From Cognaticolwellia beringensis (lineage in GTDB: Bacteria > Pseudomonadota > Gammaproteobacteria > Enterobacterales > Alteromonadaceae), in the NCBI RefSeq assembly GCF_002076895.1, contig NZ_CP020465.1, forward strand, positions 3,658,001 through 3,722,000: a stretch of DNA of 64,000 nucleotides. Direction: 5' to 3'. The position numbers and the translations under genes were made by a program. This document shows positions 1-7,403 of this stretch, piece by piece. Under the pieces are notes generated by a model that worked only from the letters and a program-made list of their open reading frames with translations, was not told the origin of the DNA and ran no database searches. How positions within the stretch are numbered: the first letter of the stretch is position 1; every line of letters begins with the position of its first letter.

Positions 1-2
1 TT

Positions 3-728
3 TTAGGCCTGGCTAGTTATGCTGGTGTGCGACAACCGCTTTTTTATATCACCATCAGTATTTTAACTTGGTTGATGATGCTTAAGTCTGGCGTTCACCC
101 TACGGTTGCTGGTGTCGCCATTGCCCTGACCGTACCTGCACGTCCAGAATTAGCATCAGGTAAGCTGCTAGATAAAGCAAAGTCGATTATAAATTCGATG
201 GAGAAAAAGCCCAAATCGGTAGATGTGCTTGGCAGCAAGGAAGATCACGAAAAAGTATTAAAAGTACGCGATGTTGCCGAAGAGGCTAGTACGCCACTAC
301 GTAGATGGGAAGGGGCTTTGCACTTACCTGTATCATTATTTATTTTGCCGCTATTTGCGTTAACCAATGCAGGCGTAATATTTAGTTTCAGCTCACTTGC
401 TGATAGTCTGCAACATCCGATTGGTTTAGGCATTATTTTTGGCTTGGTGCTGGGGAAATTTATCGGTATTTCTGGAGCTTGTTGGTTAGCGCTACGCTAT
501 AAGCTAGGAAGTTTACCTGATAAGATTAATTTTCAACACGTTGTTGGGGCTTCGCTAATAACAGGTATCGGCTTTACCATGTCTACTTTTATTGCCATGT
601 TAGGTTTCGATGGTCAGCCAGAGCAACTGCAATATGCAAAAACAGCTATTTTGATAGGTTCAATACTTGCCGCAATGCTTGGTACTATATATCTCAGGGT
701 TACTTCTACAAAGCAAAATAATGAATAA
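3..728 (+). CDS. nhaA: Na+/H+ antiporter NhaA, 3' part (gene enters from left edge)
   Basis: C-terminal part of the inner-membrane NhaA antiporter, which exchanges internal Na+ for external H+ to control pH and salt. The frame is open from base 3, so the N-terminal half, including the family's paired transport aspartates, lies outside the window. Visible family blocks are LKSGVHPTVAGV, the LPLFALTNAGV helix, GLVLGKFIGIS (the lysine after LG matches the functionally important lysine late in E. coli NhaA) and GIGFTMSTFIAMLGF. An acidic and lysine-rich loop separates the first two blocks, as in other family members. Alternating hydrophobic helices continue to the end. The family assignment is firm from the conserved blocks. 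Confidence 0.95.
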   Translation, partial: LGLASYAGVRQPLFYITISILTWLMMLKSGVHPTVAGVAIALTVPARPELASGKLLDKAKSIINSMEKKPKSVDVLGSKEDHEKVLKVRDVAEEASTPLRRWEGALHLPVSLFILPLFALTNAGVIFSFSSLADSLQHPIGLGIIFGLVLGKFIGISGACWLALRYKLGSLPDKINFQHVVGASLITGIGFTMSTFIAMLGFDGQPEQLQYAKTAILIGSILAAMLGTIYLRVTSTKQNNE

Positions 729-1047
729 TTTAACTTAGTTAAATAGGCTAAGGGCAGGGTAGTGTTTAACGTGGTAGTGGATATATGCAGCTACCCTGCT
801 AATATAAAGCTAAATGTTTTTTTCATAATGCCAATTGAGTATCTATTCGAAAAATAATTAAGAAGAGTTGTTTTCATTTTAATAGCATTTAATGACTATG
901 GTTCTATGCTGTTTTATCGTTTCCTGCCAAGTTTTAAAATGAGTTTAATTTTCTTATTTTGTCCCAAACTTAAATGAGTTTTTCAAGTATCAGACAGCAG
1001 TGGTAAAAACTACAAAGCGTTGTTATTGAATTGATTTAAGGAGCAAT
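729..1047. other. Intergenic, with a long-loop inverted repeat after nhaA
   Basis: No coding signal is seen. GCAGGGTAG at about 754-762 is matched by CTACCCTGC at 791-799 across a loop of about 28 bases. This could fold downstream of nhaA, but there is no T-run, so it is only a possible terminator. A consensus-like AAGGAG just before 1048 belongs to the next gene. Confidence 0.4.
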
Positions 1048-1581
1048 ATGGATAGAATCGCAAATATTCATACATTAACTAAGCGATTGATCGTCATGAC
1101 CGCTATTTCTTTGCTTGTATTTAGTGTCATTTTCGGTATTAGTTACTTTTTTAATGGAAGATTAATGATGACATGGCTCGGTTTTGTGTGTGGAATCATA
1201 GGGGGATTTGTAAGCATACAGCAGCGAATTAAAAACGTATCTGACGAAGAGCTTACGCTACTAACAAATTCTTGGTTTCAAATTCTATTAGTTCCTATCT
1301 TTGGCGGTGTATTTTCTTTAGTTTTGTACTGTATTTTTCTTGCCGGAATTATTTCAGGAAATATGTTTCCTAATTTTTATATTCCAAAACCTTCTGGCTC
1401 CGTCCCTGATGCTAACTTTATGATTGAGTTGTTCACCAAAACATATCCACTAACGGGGCAAGATTTTGCAAAGTTCCTATTTTGGTCATTTGTTGCCGGT
1501 TTCTCAGAAAGGTTTGTTCCTCAAATTGTTAATAATGTTGCAGATAAATCATCAGAAAAAGTAAACCCATCGGATCGTTAA
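1048..1581 (+). CDS. Unrecognised membrane protein, 177 aa
   Basis: I do not recognise this family. The protein has two closely spaced hydrophobic helices at about residues 14-34 and 38-57 (the second with a glycine-rich FVCGIIGGFVSI stretch), a third at about 76-105 (ILLVPIFGGVFSLVLYCIFLAG), and a C-terminal hydrophobic segment, LFWSFVAGFSERFVPQIV. The last motif resembles the membrane-proximal tail seen in some small uncharacterised bacterial inner-membrane proteins. An AAGGAG box six bases upstream of the ATG supports the start. It is probably transcribed alone. The protein is real by coding quality; its role is unknown. Confidence 0.75.
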   Translation: MDRIANIHTLTKRLIVMTAISLLVFSVIFGISYFFNGRLMMTWLGFVCGIIGGFVSIQQRIKNVSDEELTLLTNSWFQILLVPIFGGVFSLVLYCIFLAGIISGNMFPNFYIPKPSGSVPDANFMIELFTKTYPLTGQDFAKFLFWSFVAGFSERFVPQIVNNVADKSSEKVNPSDR

Positions 1582-1647
1582 AACGCTAAATCTACATGGC
1601 GTTGAGGTTCTAGGATAACTAAGTTAGTCGAAACTACTGAGTATACT

Positions 1648-1824
1648 TTGTTTTGGCTCGTGACGATTATCTCGATAATAATTAATGTATTTGATAATAT
1701 TGTTCTAGGTTTTTTAATATACGAACTATTTACAAAGAGCTATTTGAATAGTAATACGCATCGATTGATATTAATGCACCATTCAAAGCAAAAGATCTTA
1801 CTGGATATTATATTCAGGCAATAA
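1648..1824 (+). pseudogene. Possible small membrane ORF or gene remnant
   Basis: The frame is open from about 1606 to a TAA at 1822-1824 and encodes a strongly hydrophobic stretch (FWLVTIISIIINVFDNIVLG) followed by a polar tail ending in LLDIIFRQ. There is no ATG; the only early candidate start is TTG at 1648, without a good ribosome binding site. It reads like the tail of a lost membrane-protein gene or a small protein with an unusual start. It could equally be a chance AT-rich frame. Confidence 0.25.
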
Positions 1825-1985
1825 TTTGTTTTGTGCTGGCCAACCTTAAGTTACTGCGGATTAAACCAGAAACTCAGCAAAGTCATATAGCTGTTGGCTA
1901 TGTTCCCCATTACAGCGCAATTTTAAACAAGCTTTATTTAGCCCGTTATTTAGGCTCATACATTCGCACCGAAGCAAGGAATTTC

Positions 1986-2318
1986 ATGTTTGAATTTAAA
2001 ACAATCGCTCTTTTTGCTATTACTGCGATAGCCGAGATTGTTGGGTGCTACTTACCCTACCTTTGGCTTAAGCAGGATAAGAGTATATTACTTTTAATAC
2101 CAGCAGCGCTCAGCCTCGCTCTATTTGCCTGGCTACTAACGCTTCACCCAACTGCAACGGGTCGTGTTTATGCCGCATATGGAGGTGTATACATATTTAT
2201 AGCCTTATTATGGCTTTGGGTAGTTGATGGTGTAAAACCAACAATGTGGGATATTGTCGGTGGTGTAGTCGCTTTGGTTGGTATGGCGATTATTATGTTT
2301 GCACCAAAAAATGCCTAG
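1986..2318 (+). CDS. UPF0060 (YnfA-type) small membrane protein
   Basis: A protein of 110 aa matching the length of the UPF0060/YnfA family (about 108 aa). It has four hydrophobic helices and the family's N-terminal hallmark [18 protein letters not shown], the middle segment [13 protein letters not shown], and the closing [14 protein letters not shown] followed by a last helix. Family members are distantly related to small multidrug-resistance pumps, but the transport function is not generally proven. The open frame extends upstream to 1833, but the family alignment begins at the ATG at 1986, so the longer version is rejected. It is monocistronic. Confidence 0.92.
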   Translation: MFEFKTIALFAITAIAEIVGCYLPYLWLKQDKSILLLIPAALSLALFAWLLTLHPTATGRVYAAYGGVYIFIALLWLWVVDGVKPTMWDIVGGVVALVGMAIIMFAPKNA

Positions 2319-2566
2319 CCCATTATAAGATATATCGGGCTGTCAGCTTATTCGATGTACAAGCTCGCAGTCTACTTTATAGCCATTGAATTAAGTCATT
2401 GTTCTATTATAAATGAGGTTTAAAAGTTAAGTGCTGCAATTGTCGTTGTCGCCGGCCTCATACTATACTGCTACATGGGGTTATCGTTTTATAGGAACAG
2501 GCGTTATGCTTTTATCAGGTGCTATTCTTTATATTAATGTTTGTTAATAACGATTAGGAGCAAAAT

Positions 2567-2833
2567 ATGGCCGGTGGTTGGGCGAAAGACGGCGCAGTGC
2601 AAGAACAAATAGATGCTAGTGTTGAAGACGCCGTTGAGCTAGCGAGAAGCCATATTAAATCTGGCGATAGTGCGCCGTTTTGCGAAGAATGTGGTGCGAT
2701 TATTCCAGAGGCTAGACGTGTAGCTGTTCCAGGAGTGCAGTTTTGTGTGACCTGCCAATCTACATTTGAAAGCAAGGAAGCTGACACCGTTGGTATTAAT
2801 CGTCGAGGCAGTAAAGATAGTCAACTAAGGTAA
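2567..2833 (+). CDS. DksA/TraR-type zinc finger protein (YbiI-like)
   Basis: An 88-aa protein of the short DksA/TraR family. CEECG at about residues 39-43 and CVTCQ at about 60-64 form the four-cysteine zinc finger, with the typical IIPEARRVAVPGVQFC segment between them. The short N-terminal part lacks the long coiled coil of true DksA, as in YbiI. YbiI-like proteins are thought to act on RNA polymerase or simply bind zinc; the role is not established. A TTAGGAG box upstream supports the ATG. It is a single gene with no obvious operon partner. Confidence 0.9.
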   Translation: MAGGWAKDGAVQEQIDASVEDAVELARSHIKSGDSAPFCEECGAIIPEARRVAVPGVQFCVTCQSTFESKEADTVGINRRGSKDSQLR

Positions 2834-3197
2834 TGTCATGAGTAAAGCTAGCTTATATATGTCTAGTGTTTCATGTGTTAACACGCTTTTTTTGGTTTCT
2901 TGTTATGTTCAGTCTCGTTGAATTGTCATATTTAATAATGGTTAAGTATTTTTCTATCTCACTTTCAAAAGCACGCACCTAAGTTAATCTATACAACTAT
3001 ATGAGCCAAAACATTAGCCAAAACAAAATCAGTATTGAGCGCGCGTACTATTATTAGCGCTGAATGAGGAGAATAAACTTCACCCATAATGTAAACGTTT
3101 TTTATTGTTTAAAAAAATCAATGCAGTTAGAGTGTTACGATTAACAAAGAATACTAATTGAACAGGCTTGTTCCTATTTTACTACCATTGGAGAACT
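2834..3197. other. Non-coding gap with a short palindrome
   Basis: No gene is apparent. GTGTTAACAC at 2875-2884 is a perfect 10-bp palindrome followed closely by a run of seven T, a weak terminator-like arrangement for the zinc-finger gene. The rest is AT-rich and shows nothing else I can support. Confidence 0.35.
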
Positions 3198-3626
3198 ATG
3201 ATGACCAAGACGTCTTATAAGCTATTGACAGTTCCAACAATTACCATTGTTGGATTGCTTTTTTTCGGTGGGTCTATTTCTGCCCTCGCATCGCCAAGTT
3301 GCGAGAAAATGAAAGGTTGTGATAAGAAGATCTGTGAACTAGAAAAAAAGCTTGTTATTGCAGGTAATCAGGATAATAAGCCTAAAGCTACTAGATTAAC
3401 AAAAGCGCTTGAAAAGGTAAAAGAGCATTGTACCAACGATGGGCTTAAGGATGAGCTAATTGAAGATATTGCCAAGGCCAAAGCAGAAGTCACTGAATAT
3501 GAGGCTGATCTCAATAAAGCTGTAAAACAGAAAAAAAGCGATAAAGTTTTCAAATATAAAGCAAAAATTAAAGATAAAAAAAGAAAAATAAAACAGCTTG
3601 AAAAGAAGTTATCTATTTTAAATTAG
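3198..3626 (+). CDS. DUF1090 (YqjC-like) exported protein
   Basis: Predicted secreted protein. It has a signal peptide over about the first 30 residues (hydrophobic LLTVPTITIVGLLFFGG, then ALAS), followed by a highly charged helical body. The Cys spacing (SCEKMKGCDKKICELEKKL, then EHCTNDGL) and the C-terminal lysine/glutamate heptads fit the DUF1090/YqjC family, which is periplasmic and of unknown function. The start is placed at the ATG pair at 3198/3201 behind a GGAG; the upstream extension to 3168 would put charged and aromatic residues before the signal peptide. The C-terminal half is probably coiled coil. Confidence 0.8.
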   Translation: MMTKTSYKLLTVPTITIVGLLFFGGSISALASPSCEKMKGCDKKICELEKKLVIAGNQDNKPKATRLTKALEKVKEHCTNDGLKDELIEDIAKAKAEVTEYEADLNKAVKQKKSDKVFKYKAKIKDKKRKIKQLEKKLSILN

Positions 3627-3754
3627 ATAGTTAATGCGTTAACAAAAGGGCGGAAAATATGTTTAATTGTATTTCTTAAATACAAAAAATTGCCAATTTA
3701 TTTTTCGCCGCTTTTGCAATTAATACAGTTATGAAGTTAATACAAAGGATATGT

Positions 3755-3991
3755 ATGAAGTTATTAATCATCTTAGCAGCACTATTACTGAGTAGTTGTT
3801 CAACAAGGGATGTTGGACACTTTTTTCTTGAGGACGTTACCAATAGTAACATTGGCTATAATGCCGCATCTTGTAATCAAATAAAAAATAGTTGTGAAAT
3901 AGCTAATATCAATAATCCCAACGCTTTTCGTCAGTATTCCCAGTGGAATAATAATGATGAAAGTATCGGTTGTTCATGTAGTAATAAGTAA
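3755..3991 (+). CDS. Small lipoprotein, unrecognised
   Basis: A 78-aa predicted lipoprotein. The signal sequence MKLLIILAALLLSSC ends in an LSSC lipobox at about residues 12-15, so the mature protein would begin at that cysteine. The mature part is short, rich in Asn and Ser, and carries five further cysteines, including a terminal CSC, which suggests disulfide bonding in the periplasm. AAAGGA precedes the ATG at 3755; an in-frame ATG at 3731 would add eight residues without a ribosome binding site. No family is recognised. Confidence 0.65.
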   Translation: MKLLIILAALLLSSCSTRDVGHFFLEDVTNSNIGYNAASCNQIKNSCEIANINNPNAFRQYSQWNNNDESIGCSCSNK

Positions 3992-4261
3992 ATTTTATAT
4001 TAAGTCGTTTAATAAAGTTATAACTGAACTTATTTAGCTATTACTGAAATGGCAGATGCTGATTAAAGCCAAAATTAAGCGGTGAAGGCGCAACACTTCA
4101 TTGCTCGTCTGACGCCATAAATCAGCCCCCTCTAGCTATTATTTATCTTTTTATTATAGAAATTAATGTTATTCGTTTGTTACTTTGAATAAATAATAAA
4201 ACTAATTTATAACGTATCGTTAGGGTACATTTTACCTTCTTTATATGTTCAGGGAGTGGAA

Positions 4262-4705
4262 ATGATTAAGTTTATATTTTTGTGTTTAATTCTACTATCC
4301 AATATAGCCTTAGCTGCTAGTGATGAGGTTTATAACACCAGTACAATTCAAGCGGTAAATTCTATTTATTGGTTAAACCAGCAACAAGATAGTGCCATTA
4401 TGTATGCTAGGTGGGAAAACTTTAATTCAATAAAGCACTTTATTGATAACGCGGTATTAACGGGGAGAACAAGCCAAAAGCCAGTTAATATTGAGATTGC
4501 TGATGTATTATTATTATCGTCTTCAAAACAGAATAAAATGTTAAAAGTTTACTTTACTGAAGACGCCATAACGCTAAACGGCCAATCTTACTTTGCAAAT
4601 TCAGCGATGTTAACTAAATTTAGAGAGATAAATATGCGTAGGATTGCTAAAGGGGATTTAATATCACCTAAGGTTTTACGTCGAGTATATAAAGCAAATA
4701 ATTAG
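4262..4705 (+). CDS. Unrecognised exported protein, 147 aa
   Basis: The N-terminus is a clear signal peptide (FIFLCLILLSNIALAAS, cleavage near ALA-AS), so the protein is probably periplasmic. The mature part begins with a segment rich in Asn, Ser and Gln, has a basic C-terminus (MRRIAKGDLISPKVLRRVYK) and contains no cysteine. AGGGA sits about seven bases before the ATG at 4262; a GTG at 4256 is also in frame but is too close to that box. No function can be assigned. Confidence 0.65.
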   Translation: MIKFIFLCLILLSNIALAASDEVYNTSTIQAVNSIYWLNQQQDSAIMYARWENFNSIKHFIDNAVLTGRTSQKPVNIEIADVLLLSSSKQNKMLKVYFTEDAITLNGQSYFANSAMLTKFREINMRRIAKGDLISPKVLRRVYKANN

Positions 4706-4833
4706 TTGGGAGGCTATATTAACTTGTTTCCCTTAATATATTAGAAACCAGTTAGCTTTTTTCCTTTTTCCACACTTTTAGCTAACTTTTTTACTTTAAG
4801 GTTTTAGTGTCAACATTAAACGAGGAGTTTAAG

Positions 4834-5205
4834 ATGGAATTAGGTGCTTTTTCAGTAAGTCTATCAGTGAAAAATATTGAAAAATCAAAAGTATTTTATC
4901 AAAAATTAGGCTTCGACGTTGTAGGCGGAGAGCAATCACAAAACTGGCTAATATTGCGAAACGGCGACCATACCCTTGGTATATTTCAAGGAATGTTTGA
5001 AGGTAATATTATGACATTCAATCCAGGTTGGGATGAAAATTGCAAAACACTTGAGTCATTTACTGATGTTAGAGAGCTATTAAAAACGTTTGAAGCCCAA
5101 GGCGTCGATATAATACAAAAATCCATTAATGGTGAAAGTGGTCCTTCGAGTTTTTCTCTTGTAGACCCTGATGGTAATTCAATTCTTATTGATCAGCATG
5201 TTTAA
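4834..5205 (+). CDS. VOC-family (glyoxalase/bleomycin resistance-like) protein
   Basis: A single-domain vicinal-oxygen-chelate protein of 123 aa. The beta-alpha-beta-beta-beta repeat is visible: LSVKNIEKSKVFYQKLGFDVV at the N-terminus and the closing FSLVDPDGNSILIDQ. Family members are metal-dependent lyases, dioxygenases or drug-binding proteins; substrate cannot be told from sequence. The start is set at the ATG at 4834 because GAGGA lies nine bases upstream; a GTG at 4807 would add nine residues. The preceding and following genes are unrelated in function. Confidence 0.85.
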   Translation: MELGAFSVSLSVKNIEKSKVFYQKLGFDVVGGEQSQNWLILRNGDHTLGIFQGMFEGNIMTFNPGWDENCKTLESFTDVRELLKTFEAQGVDIIQKSINGESGPSSFSLVDPDGNSILIDQHV

Positions 5206-5361
5206 CATATATTGGCTCAGACGATATTTTATGTCTCACTTTGAAAAGTTGAGCGTGCATATAAGCAAGCCACTCATTAAGGCTAAGCGCTGATTTAACG
5301 TAAATAAAAAATGCATGGTAGTTCCTATTCGTGCTGAGAAATATCTTACGGAGAAAAATAA

Positions 5362-5748
5362 ATGCCTCGTACTCCACTTTTAGTTATTACTTTATTCTTT
5401 CTCACGGGTGGTATAGCGCACTTTGTTGTAGCTGACTTTTTTATGATGGCGATGCCCGATTATTTGGGGTATCACAAAGAATTTGTGCTTGTTAGTGGCG
5501 TGTTAGAGATTTTAGGTGCCATCGGAATTTTAATTCCTCAAACACGTTTGCTTGCTGGCTATGGGTTAATCGCATTAATTATTGCGGTTTATCCGGCTAA
5601 TATACATATGGCTTTGCACCCCGAAAAGTATAAAAACTTATCAGAGTTGTTTTTATATATTCGTCTACCATTTCAATTTATATTCGTTTGGTTTGTATGG
5701 TGGGCAATAGCACCAGAGAGGCTAGAAAATAAAAATATAAACGGGTAG
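5362..5748 (+). CDS. DoxX-like small membrane protein
   Basis: A 128-aa integral membrane protein with four hydrophobic helices, of the DoxX/DoxD-like group. Typical pieces are FLTGGIAHFVVADFFMMAMPDYLGYH in the first half, the GVLEILGAIGILIPQTRLLAGYGL helix pair, and YPANIHMAL before the third. These proteins are often linked with redox or oxidative-stress functions, but this one has no diagnostic neighbour. ACGGAG precedes the ATG. Confidence in the superfamily is good, and none is claimed for function. Confidence 0.85.
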   Translation: MPRTPLLVITLFFLTGGIAHFVVADFFMMAMPDYLGYHKEFVLVSGVLEILGAIGILIPQTRLLAGYGLIALIIAVYPANIHMALHPEKYKNLSELFLYIRLPFQFIFVWFVWWAIAPERLENKNING

Positions 5749-5871
5749 TAGGGTTATATTTTTTATAGCGTGAGCTAAATGCTATGTTCCGTTCAAAATT
5801 AGGAAAATATAATGCATGAAATATTTGCCTGATGTTATGAGGTATATCCGAATAAAAATATGGAGAATGTA

Positions 5872-6408
5872 GTGAAAACGGCAATTATATTGGCTTCGTC
5901 AAGAGAGCATGGAAATACTCAGCAATTAGCTAATTTGTATATGGAACATCAACCCTGTGATTTATTTAACTTAACGGATTATTCAATATCGGTATTTGAC
6001 TACCAACATAGAAATCAGCACGATGATTTTCTAGGATTGATTAATACCTTGGTAGAATATGATCATTTAGTGTTTGCAACACCGGTCTACTGGTATTCAA
6101 TGAGTGCGCAATTGAAAATATTTATCGACCGTTTATCAGACCTGCTAACCATTGAAAAAAAACTAGGTAGAACTCTCAAAGGAAAGAGTTGTTCTATACT
6201 TGCTACCGGTGCTGATAACGAAGTACCGGAATGTTTCGTCGCCGCTTTTAAATTGACGGCTAATTATTTTGGGATTAAATTTACCTCTACTTTTTATTGC
6301 AGTTGTGAAGACGATTTTATTGTTCAAGAGCATGTTAATAACTTAACAACATATTTGGCGATGGAGTGTTCAAATGGCGCAAGGCAAACACAAAAAATTA
6401 TTGAGTAA
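5872..6408 (+). CDS. Flavodoxin-like NAD(P)H-dependent oxidoreductase
   Basis: A flavodoxin-fold protein of about 178 aa. The FMN phosphate loop is visible as SSREHGNTQQLA near the N-terminus, and the second flavin-contacting loop as FATPVYWYSMSAQLKIFIDRLSDLL around residues 69-93. This pattern is typical of the NADPH-dependent FMN reductase and modulator-of-drug-activity families. The start may be the GTG at 5872, five bases after a GGAGA, or the ATG at 5860. The 3' end overlaps the next gene by 35 bases, so the two are probably translated from one message. Confidence 0.8.
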   Translation: MKTAIILASSREHGNTQQLANLYMEHQPCDLFNLTDYSISVFDYQHRNQHDDFLGLINTLVEYDHLVFATPVYWYSMSAQLKIFIDRLSDLLTIEKKLGRTLKGKSCSILATGADNEVPECFVAAFKLTANYFGIKFTSTFYCSCEDDFIVQEHVNNLTTYLAMECSNGARQTQKIIE

Positions 6409-6754
6409 AAAGCTTCGAAAAGGTGACAAAGGTTATCCCATAGCAACGATCGCATTTTATGGTGCCGATAATAAAATGGCATCAAAAGCTGTTTGCGCAA
6501 TCATCGCTTTTGATGGTGCGGAAGCAGAGCCAATGAAAAAGTGGTTTTCATCCTCTGAACTAAGAAAATCAGAGCACGTTTTTAGCGAAATACTAACGTT
6601 TATAGATGAAAATGGTGTGAAATCCGTCAGTATGATTGAAGGAATATTTGGCTGTCCACATGAAGAGGGAATTGATTACCCTGATGGTAATTATTGCCCT
6701 GAATGCACTTATTGGCAAGGCAGGGATAGATTCAGTGGCGACCTTGTGCATTAA
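6374..6754 (+). CDS. Conserved hypothetical with CPH...CPEC motif
   Basis: A 126-aa protein. The N-terminus is basic (GKHKKLLSKKLRKGDKG), the centre forms an alpha/beta-like region (IATIAFYGADNKMASKAVCAIIAF), and the C-terminus ends in a striking motif, IFGCPHEEGIDYPDGNYCPECTYWQGRDRF, quoted here only by its key parts: GCPHEEG, then YCPECTYW, then GRDRF. The Cys/His spacing suggests a metal site. I recall similar unnamed proteins in other bacteria but know no function. It overlaps the flavodoxin-like gene by 35 bases in another frame, which points to coupling. Confidence 0.75.
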   Translation: MAQGKHKKLLSKKLRKGDKGYPIATIAFYGADNKMASKAVCAIIAFDGAEAEPMKKWFSSSELRKSEHVFSEILTFIDENGVKSVSMIEGIFGCPHEEGIDYPDGNYCPECTYWQGRDRFSGDLVH

Positions 6755-6844
6755 CGTTTGTGTACAAATGCTAATGCGCTATAGTAAGTGTAATAAGCGA
6801 GCGCAATAACGTTCAGATTTAGTGATAAATATTTGGAGATACCT

Positions 6845-7285
6845 ATGCATGAAATAAGTCACCGAGTTGGTATTAAAACATCCGTAGATAAAATTTATCA
6901 AGCATTAACCACTAATGAAGGCTTAACGAAATGGTGGACGAACGATATATCAGGGGCTGGAGATGTCGATTCAATTATCAAATTTCGCTTTAATGGCGGT
7001 GGCCCCGACTTTAAAGTTATCGAACTATTACCAAATAAAACAGTGCGTTGGCAGCATTCAGGCAATATGCCAGAGGCTTGGGTAGGCACCGAAATCAGTT
7101 TTCAATTACATGTTGATGGCGAACAAACATTTGTGCGCTTTACCCATGGAAATTGGCAAGAGTCTTCAGATTTTATGGCGCATTGTAGTACGAAGTGGGC
7201 GGTGTTTTTACTGAGCCTTAAAGATGCAATGGAAACTAATCAAGGTCGTCCATTTCCAAATGATATACCAATAGATCATTCTTAA
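6845..7285 (+). CDS. SRPBCC (AHSA1-like) domain protein
   Basis: A single START/Bet v1-like domain of about 146 aa. Characteristic segments are VGIKTSVDKIYQALTTNEGLTKWWT at the N-terminus, GGGPDFKVIELLPNKTVRWQHSG in the sheet, and the long C-terminal helix CSTKWAVFLLSLKDAMETNQGRPFP. Proteins of this AHSA1-like group bind hydrophobic ligands and are mostly uncharacterised. The start is the ATG at 6845 after TTTGGAG; a TTG at 6833 would place that box inside the gene. It is transcribed alone, just upstream of recC. Confidence 0.85.
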   Translation: MHEISHRVGIKTSVDKIYQALTTNEGLTKWWTNDISGAGDVDSIIKFRFNGGGPDFKVIELLPNKTVRWQHSGNMPEAWVGTEISFQLHVDGEQTFVRFTHGNWQESSDFMAHCSTKWAVFLLSLKDAMETNQGRPFPNDIPIDHS

Positions 7286-7403
7286 GTTCTAAAAACGCTT
7301 TTCTACAATAAAATACCATGCTTACGGCACAACAACCACTAGTGTTATCGGACTTGATGTGGTTAAATTTAGCTATAAGAAAAATGGCTAAAAAGGCGCA
7401 CAT

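Noticed and set aside
1833-1985. Longer start of the UPF0060 gene
   Set aside because: The 51 extra residues have no family counterpart; the ATG at 1986 gives the normal length.
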